This document shows positions 31,201 through 41,878 of a stretch of DNA of 64,000 nt, in pieces. The translations under genes and the position numbers were made by a program. Each line of letters opens with the position of its first letter. Positions within the stretch are counted from its first letter, which is position 1. Under the pieces are notes generated by a model, which ran no database searches, was not told the origin of the DNA, and saw only the letters and a list, made by a program, of their open reading frames with translations. The stretch comes from Balanoglossus misakiensis (Eukaryota > Hemichordata): the NCBI GenBank assembly GCA_040954595.2, contig CM082598.2, forward strand, positions 3,286,001 through 3,350,000, in the 5' to 3' direction.

Positions 31201-34200
31201 AAAAAATGGGAATGAAACGACGCAAGACAAGGAGTGGCGGGGGGCACTGACTGAACGTCTGTCTGTAGTGTAGGGTTACAATGTCATCTGCTGGGACTAT
31301 GAGAATAAGTACGAGTTCATCAACAGATGGGGGGGGGGGCCTAACTGCATTGTTGTGGACACAGAGCACCTGGTGGGGGAGGGGGAGGGGAGGGGTGTGT
31401 ACATAATCCTGAATGTAACCTTGTATCCACCATCATCTATGTAAGTGGTTATGTATGTGTGTGTAAAAAGGAAAGACGCATTCAACTGTGTAACAATGCA
31501 ATACTGGAGTCCAATTCAGATATGCAAGGAAAAGAATCTTAGATAATCAATCACAATTGAATAGCAGGGAGACCACAAATACAACTGTCAATTTAACTGC
31601 TTTGAGATCGTGTAATAGAGTCCTTAATGGCCCACTGTTTGTTGTATGTCCACATTCACGAGGAATATTAACTCACAGTTGGCGAGGTTATTGACCATAT
31701 GTTAGGTGCAGCAGAGCTGAAAGCATAAAAGTGTTATAGATATAACCGCACATTACACACTGGACAAAAGCAACAAGACTTCTAATCAACACAGTAGGGG
31801 ACATGAAATATATACAGACAAACTGAAGCGTAGAGAATGTGAATAAGACAAAGCTGGGTGCGACATGGAAAATTTTGTCCGAACTAGGGTGTCTTAGTGC
31901 GATGTATTTTACAATAATTTCTTTCCACTGGAGATAAAAGTTTTATTCATCTGGAACAGCCAGGGTAATGTAGGAATCATGTTACCAATCCTTGGGACAC
32001 TGATGAAGGATGTCTAAGAGTGTGAGACTTGTGTATGTTTATAACTTGGAGTGTTGTAAGTGGTATATAAAGTGTTGAGTGTGGTGTATCTCAAACGGCA
32101 GACAGAACACAGCATTCCAGATCACCACAGACATACAGCTAACATTTTGAATACACTTCTCCATAATCCTGGTGGACGTCTGCCTGGTGGACCGTGACAC
32201 CTGCTGCAAGAAGTGAACTGATTCACACAATTAGACACAGATATAGGAGGGGTGGGGGGGGGGGAGGTGGGGGGAGGGTATATGTGTATGTGTGTAATTC
32301 ATATCCATCTGAGGAAAACCATGATATATGTAACTGAAATGTTACTTGATTAATCTGTAGCATTGAGAGGGCATACTCAGATTTTTGACAGACCACATTA
32401 ATGTTAAACCGAGGGCTGTTTGTATGAACCTTAGTATTGGGAGCAGGTGTAAGATCAAGTTCAATGTGAAAGGTTGTGTCAATCGAGACTTTATTGGCCC
32501 CTGTATGTCTCTGGGAACAATGCATTTGTCACAGGGGGTGGACTGCATGTAATTGTATACAGTGTGAGACTGGGTGAAATGAAAACATTACCCACAGGCA
32601 TATGCAGAGGGCCTCAAAGGTTGGCAAGCAGAGCTAGACAGAGACAAATGATTTGATTGTATGTCAAAAGTGGATCAATTTTGGAGTGTGGAGGGCCGGG
32701 GGACCAGATGCAAGCCAAAAATTAACAGATTGTGTGATCGAAAGTCGCCACAAGAAATAGAGGAATTTGCACTCAGGGGATAGCAGCAGATCTTCACTTC
32801 CATTGATTACCGACGACTACATCTCAAGTTCCGTTGAGAGAGTCGATTGTAAGCTTGTTTTAGACAGCCAGATACAAGTCTCGTACACTTGATGGGGAGG
32901 GGGGGACCAGGGCTTTCACTCAACGGGCAACCAATGGCCCCAATGACGTGAAAAAACACTTGCAAGAAATTCGCCACCTGTCAACTGACAGAGCGCAAAT
33001 TCACAAGCGAACGACAACCAATGTGTGCGGGCATTTACCGAATCGGAATCATCCTCAAATCCCACAGCGTCCAACGTGACAAAATCTTCCATATTTGGCG
33101 GCAGGAATCCCTCGTCGTCTTCCTTGTACTCCTTCCCGGATTTGCGAGCCTCTTCCTCGGCCTTTTTCCGGGCTAATTCATACACCTGACAAAAACAAAC
33201 AACGGGCATACATATATGCATGTAATGGGGCTATTTGCTACAAGAACCAACCAACTCCACTTCTGATAAAAAACTGCAAGTTGCAATAACATATGCCCAT
33301 GTACAAAGACTTACAAAAAAGTCAGTACAGCATAAGGCACGCGAAGGACAAATTATATGCAACTAAACATGGGTTACTACTCGTATGTAGTCAACAAAAA
33401 GGCCAGGACTATATGTACAAGATAATAGAGTCGTGTATCTGACAACATACTTTGATTTTTATGTAAAAATCAAGGTTTGAATGTTGACTGGAGCTGCATG
33501 TTAAATGCATTTTCTTCAGAAGTCATTATGAAACCTACAAGGTGTTCCAACTTATCAGACAAAAATCTATCAATTTTCAACCATTTTAGACAGTGTCTTG
33601 GGGCAAGGGGAGATAGTTGAGTATATGTCCGTAGGCTTGTTTATGTACTTTTGTTCAAGCCAGGTTTGCATTCAGAAACACCAGGGAAAGAGTATACATG
33701 TACAATGTACATGATCAATTTTAACCATTTATCATCACAGGATGGTGCAATCAAGTGTTGGTTAACAATTGTACACGTCGTTTTGCTTGGTTCTTGTTGA
33801 AATGTATCACGACAAAGTAGTCTTGTCCTACCCTCCATAGGCAAGAATTTTCCCCTCAGAGATTTTCCATGAGTTGCTGTACCTTCCACACACACATAGT
33901 GTCTACAATGCAGACAAACTCTCACATTTTCTCTTTCATTCACACCTTTATAAATTGTCCTTCAAGCTCCTTGCACAGTCATATCTGGTCCAAACACCAC
34001 ACACCACACAGAAACTGACCAAATACACATTCACATATCTGTTGGAGGCAATAGACACATACTATTGCCTGGTCATGTGACTAGTCCACATTCTGACCAG
34101 GTCACAAAACAAATGACCCCGGTTGAGCTGGTCTCATCTCCCCCACATTTCACCTTCCTACTTACCTTCTTGTGGCCTGGTGTGTTGCAGTGGGCGACAA

Positions 34201-36748
34201 ATTTCTTGGGCGTCTTGAAAGTGACATTGCAAACCCTACAGTGAGGTCGGCCTTCCTTCTTGGCAGACTGCAGAGAGAAGTACCACAGTTGTTATCAGAT
34301 TAAAACATTGAAATAAACCCAGAAAACCCAACCTACACTGATACAAGCATATAGTCACACTGCTGGCCTTACCTTACAGTACAGCAAGGTTTAAAGCATA
34401 GAAATGTTTAACACTGATTGATTAAAGTAATTTTGGTATTTTCATGTTCGGTGAGTACACTACTAATAATGAAAGTGGTACATTTTGTATATTACGTACC
34501 TTATGTTCCACCGTCTGTCTGTGTTCAATGAGGGGTCCCCTGAAGTAGTCTTTACAGTCTTCACAATATTTCCTATCAGGACTGAAATGAAAACAAGAAT
34601 TCATTACTGTATACTTTCCACTTTCTGTGTATGCACATGTACTTTCATATACAGGGTGTATATATATATATAGGAATATTGTAACAGACCAAACTTACTC
34701 GCCAAGGATATTTTTGATGTGTTTCTCTGCTTCCAGTCGGGCTTTGGCCTGTTTGGTTTGAAACTCTGCAACGCGTTGGATCTCTTCCATTTTCTGTCGG
34801 TGGCGATTCCCTTTCATGTGATTCTCGTAATTCTATAAAGAAAGAATTATAAGAAAGCTTCAATTGCACATAACAGCATAGAATAATGCCACTTTTATAT
34901 GTGTGTGATCATTTGGGTTGGCATGCTTCAGTGACTCATACAAAAGGCCAGTTTAGGAGAGTCCCTTGACTGACCACTATAGATTGACAGGTTCGACTGT
35001 ATATATGTAATGTATGTGAGGAAAGATGATACAATAAACATGAATAATAAAACCACATTTTACCTTGAGGTTGATGCACCTGGCTTGGCAAACATGACAG
35101 AACCAGTCAGGCTTTGGTTCCACTCCAGTACTTGTTGGCTTTTCATCCTAAGGATCACAGCAGACATACAAAATGAAATTATTTTATGTCCAGGGAGTTT
35201 GAAAAACATAATAAAGAGATTCCAAGTTTCAGCATAATATACACAAGAAAAAATGTGAAAACCAGTTCTATACACCATGGAGGTACAAATTTTATGTAAA
35301 ATTTACCAACATGTTATGGAGGCAGAGGGATTGATGCTTTTACATTGTACTTCCATGGGTACATTGTACAACCACCAAAAATGTATTGCTGCCTTGTGGA
35401 TGAATTTAGGTGGCATTCCTACAGAATGGGAAGTTTCCCTTTCAAGTTGATGTGACATTTCTCATTTCATTACTTAGTCTTGAAGAGAACAAACTGACTG
35501 TACCTGATTTTCACCACTCAGTGCAGCTTTCTTGCGCGGAGGTTCAGCCACAGCCCTGCCGTCATTATCCTGTTTGATGGTGACCGTGATGTCGTCTAAG
35601 TTCTTGGACTCGCCCGTGCTCTCTGTCCGCTTTCTCTTCTTCCCGCTCTCATCGCCATCTTCGTCCTCCTTCATCTCTACGTCTTCCTCCGTGGGTTCGA
35701 ACGGATCGTACTTGTCGTCGGCGCTCGAGGCTTTCTCGTCTTTCTTGCTCTCGGCAGCATCTTCCACTTTCTCACCAGCGTCTTGCTTCTTCGTCTCCTC
35801 CTCGGGTTCTTTCGGCTTTGCTTTCTCCTGTCGCTTCTGTTGTTGCTGCTGCTTCTGTTGCCGGTTGCGGTTGTCGTCTCGCCGGTTCTGGACTTGTCTT
35901 GTCTGGTTTCTGTCACGGTTTCTCTGCATCTGTTGTTGGTTCTGCTGGTTTCGGTTCCTGTCCTGATTCCGGTTGTCTCTGTTGCGGTTGTACGTCTGCT
36001 GGACTTTCCCGACGCCTCTTCGGTTCATGAACTGACCTGCCCTCTGATGACCCATACCTGTATCTCGCCTCTGGTTGTCGAAGTCACGCCGCATATTCTG
36101 GGCGTTACGCATCCCCCCTCCTGTTGACTGGTATCCGCCTCCCATTCCAAAGCCACCACCACCACCACCACCCATGCTTGACTGTGTCTGAACAGCCTGG
36201 GCAGCGAGCATTGCTTGTTGCAATCTCACTTTGGCAGCCAGGGTTTCGTCCACGCCACTCATCTGCTGGTGACCGAGGTTGCCTTGACGACCACCACCGC
36301 CGAAGTTGGCGTTTCCCATACCCCCCATGTTCTGCATTCCGCCGCCCATACCACCGCCGCCGCCGTAAGAATCAAAATCCCCAAGTCTACCCAGGCCGTC
36401 CCCAGAACTTTGACCCATACCGTAGTTGCCAAACCCAGACCCCATACCTGATGTATTTCCGGACAGGGGACCAGGTCCCAGAAGCGACTGTCGATTCATG
36501 TTGTCGTACTCGTTCGGTGCACTCCCCAGCAGCCCGGAGCCAAATCCACCGGCCACATTCGACCCGAAACCCGTCTGGCGTTGCTGTAAGCGGTTCTGGG
36601 AGGCCACGTCGAGCGTCAACAGACTTGGTATCGAAGCGTCTCCCATTAGACCACCACCACCACCGCCGCCATAGTGTGAGGAATCACCCCTTCGCCCACC
36701 GCCACCTTGCCTGCCACCGCGATTATACATGCCTTGTCTGTAGGACAT
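28297..36748 (-). CDS. CIZ1: CIZ1-like matrin-type zinc-finger protein
   Basis: Ten coding exons give 1008 residues: 35504-36748, 35064-35147, 34699-34832, 34500-34581, 34166-34267, 33039-33185, 30775-31174, 29269-29390, 29022-29141, 28297-28887. The N-terminal 415 residues are Gly/Met-rich then Arg/Asn/Gln-rich, low complexity. Zinc fingers follow: Cys432/435-His448/454, Cys494/497-His508/514 and Cys525/528-His541/547. An acidic segment (EDFVTLDAVGFEDDSDSDDD) and a matrin-type finger (residues 736-767, VVPVAGFFCKLCHKFY) come next. The C-terminus is a Glu-rich tail ending in Arg/Gly repeats. The order of three fingers, acidic patch and matrin domain matches CIZ1, a nuclear-matrix protein tied to replication initiation and chromatin anchoring. 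MATR3/ZNF326-type proteins are related alternatives. Introns 31175-33038 and 29391-30774 hold no other exon I can support. Confidence 0.88.
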
Positions 36749-36924
36749 CGCCAGAATACCACCAACAAACCGTCGAAGAACACGCTCACCCTCTTAGATC
36801 TCAGGAATTGCTGGAACCGAGTTCAAATTGTTGTTATTTTGGCAAATTTCACGCACAAAGACGCGACCTCGAAATTGACGCGTGCGAGATACGTTTGTTC
36901 GGTACACCTTTCCTCTAATGGTGC

Positions 36925-36934
36925 GTCACGTGAT
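36925..36934. promoter_or_regulatory. Palindromic E-box upstream of the CIZ1-like gene
   Basis: GTCACGTGAT is a USF/TFE-type E-box about 180 bases upstream of the start codon. The surrounding 200 bases are CpG-containing, with no TATA box. Function inferred. Confidence 0.4.
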
Positions 36935-38082
36935 CGCGCATATTTATGCGGCTTATACGAGTGTCTGTGAATAAATATTAGTGTGGCTGAAAATGTATGT
37001 GAATTTTGACTATTCTATGCCCGTATACGGAAAGGGTGGAGTGGAGACACTGCAGAATTTTCGACAAAATGGTACAGAATTAAATTAAACGGGCCTAGTC
37101 GGGCCTAACCGAACCCCCTAAATATGTTATTAAAACCACATATCATGTTCATATCACAATGGCGGACTTTCTCATCAAATCCATCGGATCTGTCGATCTT
37201 CTTTTTTTATTTTATGGGGGGGGGGGGGGCTCATTTATCACAAGATAGTTCCAGTCGTGTTTAAGCATTCATCTTGATGCGATGGAAATCGCCACCATTT
37301 GGCACTGGCGGAACTCTATAACTACCAAAGCGAATAAAGTTTGATGACGTGCGCAAAGTTAGACAGACTGGACGCATAATTGTAGTAAACAGACATCCAG
37401 TAACAGACATCACGAGTCCGTCTCATTCAATATTTACCGAAGACAAAAGACAGCAATTAAATGCCTGTTTCCTGGTCCTAAAAAGTTCCCCGTCAAACGA
37501 TACGCGCGTCTTTATTTTATACTTAGATGCCTCCATTGACTGTCTCGTCTATGTAAGGAATTCCGTTGTGATGTGTAGAACATAGAGCGCCCAAGAAAGT
37601 TTTCCGCTAGTGCTCTGTAGATCGTCGGGTTGTTCTAAAATCTCCATGGATGGTCATTTTCAAGCAATCAAACATACATTACGCCACCAGTGTCATAAGT
37701 TAGAAATTATAGACAGCCAAGGCCAGACCCCTTGTGAGGCTAATAAAACTGTGACTTGCAGACACCTGAAGTGAGTCGGTCTAATCAAGTGAGACTCTTC
37801 TAGTCAGGAATTCGGCGTTCTGCTTGTACTTTGGGTAAGTTTTGACTCGCGCCATCTGTAACCATATTCACAATTGTGGGTTTGGAGTTTGTTGGCAATC
37901 TGTGTATGGTATCGTGTCAATCTGTTACTATTAGGACTCGGCAACGCACAGATTACCAGCGACATACTTTTGTTCCTCGGGACCCTTCGTATTACTTGGA
38001 CATGATCACACATTTATATATGGCAATATGATGTTTACTTCAAGAAAATTTGAAGTTCCTCGGAGAGAAGATAACAGAAAAT
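36935..38082. other. Divergent spacer between the CIZ1-like gene and secreted peptide A
   Basis: About 1.1 kb without an exon. It has a G14 run near 37216. The right part (from about 37830) is the upstream half of the segment duplicated around 39530-40550. Confidence 0.5.
38013..38021 (+). promoter_or_regulatory. TATA-like box of secreted peptide A
   Basis: TTTATATAT followed by GGCAATAT lies about 62-70 bases before the start codon. The homologous position of copy B (39702-39711) has TATATTTAT followed by GGCAATAT, so it is shared by the duplication. Confidence 0.45.
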
Positions 38083-38937
38083 ATGAAGAGTCTGGTGTTG
38101 GTCCTTGGTCTGACTTTGCTGGTGACACTTCTCGCCACAGAAAGTGAATGCATGGTATTTTATTATTATATTAAGAAGAACGGCGAAACAGTACAAAAGC
38201 GACTACTCGGTCAAATGTAAGTTAAAACACGCAAGTTCAATTTCAATTCTAGTTCAGCTCAACTAATTCATACGCACGGTGTAGCAGAAGACGAGAAATA
38301 AGGCCCAGATTGTGTTGAACGATCCCTCAACCCCTGCGACCAAACAAATCAAACACAAGTATGGCTGACTGCACACTTACTCGTAGCATAATAGTCACAT
38401 TCTTGGCTTGTGAACAGGATTTTCAAAACACTTTTGTCGAAGTCGTATAACACAATATCACAGAGACAACCTGCATTCACCAGGACTCGACATACCTGCA
38501 ACCAATTGAGTATTGTTCTATCATATTTAGAAAGGCAGCTATCAGTAAGCATTATTTTCATTGTTAAAATTAAATAACTCGATGATGAATGCGTCTGGCA
38601 AGTTGTCCCTCAGGTCAAACTAAGACTATTTGTGAATAACGCGTTTATTATGTATCACATTCCTGTATTTTACCTTGAATGTGTTACATGATACGATAGG
38701 ATACGACATGACAACATTTCTTTATACATGTGAAATTCTTAAGACTCAAGATTTTTTCTTTCCAGGAAAGAACTCGAGGAGGAGTTGAGAGAGAAAGAAG
38801 CCTTAGAAGATATTCTTTCCAGCCGAGAAATCGAGGAGGAATTGAAAGAGGAAGATGCCTTACATGAAGAACGGAAGAAGATGCTGATAGAGAAGGCAAT
38901 CTTGAAAGCCAGAAAGAAATACTTCGACGACGAATGA
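38083..38937 (+). CDS. Small secreted coiled-coil protein, tandem copy A
   Basis: Two exons (38083-38216 and 38766-38937) splice GT-AG in phase 2 to 101 residues. The N-terminus MKSLVLVLGLTLLVTLLATE is a clear signal peptide. After a short segment with a QKR basic site, the rest is a charged Glu/Lys-rich helix with heptad-like spacing (ELEEELREKEALEDIL, then REIEEELKEEDALHEERKK), ending KKYFDDE. I do not recognise a family. A TATA-like TTTATATAT sits about 65 bases before the ATG and AATAAA at 39291-39296. Copy B at 39773 is a tandem paralogue with the same exon 1/2 boundary and similar intron and upstream sequence. The mature form could be a peptide cut at basic residues or a helical secreted protein; both are inference. 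Confidence 0.75.
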
Positions 38938-39772
38938 ATGAACGCAACTGTACCATGGAACAAGCTGAACTGTTAAATACAGCATCAGTTGATGGCAATC
39001 TAGGAGTATATTAATGATTCACGATACTTATATCAGGATAGAATTTTATAATTTGACATGTAACATTAAAATAGCTATAACGAGAACTGCGGATTATAAA
39101 CTACAAGCGACAGTGTTTAGTAGAAATCAATATATGCTTGAAATATAATACGAAGCCTCTTTTAACACACACTATTATTAATGTACTATACGGATCGTCA
39201 TCGCGAGGAACCTCACCTTTCTGCTTGATATTTGCAGCAAACAAGTTACACATGAAATGTAGTTGACAAAGATTATCGTACTGACAATGAAATAAAATTT
39301 ATACTGCTACTATTAACGTTTAGTTCATTCAATCACCGAGCAAACAACATGAGGTCACGGGTGAATTGAACAATGTCAGTCAAAGACAGCCAATCGTGAC
39401 CTCTTGTGAAACACGTGCACGTTTATTCAAAAACTTACAACAGACAGACTTTGGGGTAGAAGGGTGTACCTGGCGACTATTAAAGGAAAATCGACCGAGA
39501 CACTCCCTTCCAAGCTGGTTTTGTCTCCACTTTGGGTAAGCTGATTTTGACTCTGTAACCAACTGTAATCATAGCAACTGAAACACTAACCACAGTAAAG
39601 AAGAAACAGTTAAATGGTACAGGCAGAAACCTTTCAGTTTGTTGCCAATCTGTCTGTTGGACCAATCTGGTATTATTCAGAATGGGCTGCGCATGCATGT
39701 GATATATTTATTTATGGCAATATAATCCTTGCCTCCAGAAAATTTGAAGTTCCTCGGAAGATAAAAGAAAAC
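38938..39772. other. Spacer between the two secreted peptide copies
   Basis: Contains the AT-rich 3' end of copy A with AATAAA at 39291-39296. From about 39530 it holds the upstream sequence of copy B, which resembles 37830-38082. No exon is seen. Confidence 0.5.
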
Positions 39773-40913
39773 ATGAAGAGTCTGGTGTTGGTCCTTGGTC
39801 TGGCTTTGTTGGTGACCTTTCTCGCCAAAGAAAGTGAATGCATACCGGCATTTGTTCTCAAGGAGATACCGGCATTTGTTCTTAAGAAGAACGCTGAAGC
39901 GGAACAAAAGCGACTTCTCGATCAGATGTAAGTAAACATTTAACATAAGTTCAAATTCAGTGTTATTTCAGCTCAACTAATTCATACGCACAGTGATATC
40001 AGGAGAAGAAAAATGGGGCCCAGCGACCAGACATATTCAACGCAAGCATGGCTGACTGCACACTTAGAAGCATAATAGTCACATTCTTGGCTTATGAACG
40101 GGATTTTCAAAACACTTTTGTCACAGAGACAAACTGCATTGACCAGACCCCGACAACTCGGGACAACTCCCCACACGCTGTACACGTGGTTGCTGTCTCA
40201 GGTCAAACTTTGAATATTTGGAAATTTCATACTTCAATTTAACGCCTCCAGTATGTACCATATTGGTGTATTTTCTCATTGATGTGTTATCATGATGTGG
40301 TCGCGATACGATAGGATACGACATGACTACATTTCTTTATACCGCGTGAAATTCTTAGGAATCGTGATTTTCTTTCCAGGAAAGAAATCGAGGAGTTAAG
40401 AGAGAAAGAAGCCTTAGAAGATATTCTTTCTAGTAGAGAAGTCGAGGAGGAATTGAAAGAGGAAGAAACCTTTCATGAAGAACGGAAGATGTTGTTAAAG
40501 AAAGCAATCTTGAAAGCATTGAGTGAATACATTGGAGAAGAAGACAACGGGTAAGTTAAGGGGGATTGTTGTCTGAACTGCACATGTGTGACTTTATCGA
40601 CATTGTGCCTACTAATCAGGGAGACCCAGTGCCAACCAATACATGTTATTTCCCAGTAAATTGGAAATGTGATAACAAGTAACTACCCATTGTTTGCGTC
40701 TTATGGGACCAATACCCGCAGTTGGAGATAGGACGACACCCACCTTTTAAAATTTACATGTTGGTATATGCAAAGTGTAACACGGTTGAAATAAACAATT
40801 CCTTTGTTATTTTCAGGAAACGTAAAGACCTCAAAAACTGGTTAGAGGAGAAAGTAAAAAATGATTTGCTAAGAGATGGAGAGAATGAACGTGAACGCAC
40901 ACATGGGAAGTGA
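39773..40913 (+). CDS. Small secreted coiled-coil protein, tandem copy B
   Basis: Three exons (39773-39927, 40380-40550, 40817-40913) join in frame to 140 residues. The signal peptide MKSLVLVLGLALLVTFLAKE is nearly identical to copy A. It is followed by an internal repeat absent from A (IPAFVLKEIPAFVLKK), then EQKRLLDQM. The charged helical region KEIEELREKEALEDILSSRE closely follows A. Where A stops, B continues through a third exon of 32 codons, mostly Lys/Glu/Arg (KDLKNWLEEKVKNDLLRDGE). AATAAA lies at 41035-41040. Function unknown. The duplication, internal repeat and changed C-terminus suggest a fast-evolving lineage-specific secreted family. Confidence 0.75.
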
Positions 40914-41878
40914 AGTAATTGCTTAATGAAGTTTTGTCGAAAGCCAAAGCTAATTAAAATATGTGCTACTTCATTATTTTAATGATGATTAGCATCTCGG
41001 TATCTTCATATCAATTGTGTATGTTCCAGTGCTGAATAAAAATATGTGGTACAAAATATTTATGTTCAAGTGTACGATGATTAAAACAGGAAGAACCCCT
41101 TATCATACAGCTATATCTTCTTGACAAACAAATGGATACCAAACCACACGAATAATCTTACTAGGGACGGCACAGAAATTATAGGGGGAGAGTTGTTTTT
41201 AGGGGGTGGCCATTTCGCGCAAGCATTTTAAAAGGTCATGGAAATTTGCACATGGTTTAGCCACCAGAGCAAGAAATCCTTCATACTAGTACTGTGCACG
41301 GTTGGATCAGAGGTTAACTCTATTCAAGGCAGATTTCACTGCCCTGGATACTAGTACAGTAACTTTAAAAGTTTATGCACGTCCCTGCATATAATGGAGT
41401 GGTAGACGAATTGTGAACTGTTAAAGTAAGTAGTAAACCTTCACACAGTACAGTCAGTGAAGCTTCACAAACAATTTTATGAGATAGAAAGAAGCAGAGT
41501 AAATGCCATTTATTCAGGAGCCATCAATGCAAACAAAACCTTTTGACACCAGTGACCCGGTTCCACTAACCTGCATCATTGGAATGCATGTTAAATTGGC
41601 CAACCCAACTAGGCTAAATCACGCAAAATTCATCTAGTCAATAATTTGGTTTTCCTATCTTGTAGTGGGGGTCGATCACACATTATCTTATTCCTATTTA
41701 TTCTTAGGATGATTTTTTCTTACTAATCGAATTGGTACAGGCGCGTTTAAAATCGTTCAAAGAAAGATAAAGAATAAAAGTTGACCTCGAAACATAATTT
41801 ACATCAAGGCTCAACCTTAAATGGCGTTCACAATTCTCTAAGGCCCTTAGTTGCATAGCTTAATAACAACGACCAGCT
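40914..41878. other. Spacer upstream of the carboxylesterase
   Basis: No exon seen. It includes the 3' end of peptide B (AATAAA at 41035-41040) and presumably the esterase promoter. No TATA box is evident close to 41879. Confidence 0.45.
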
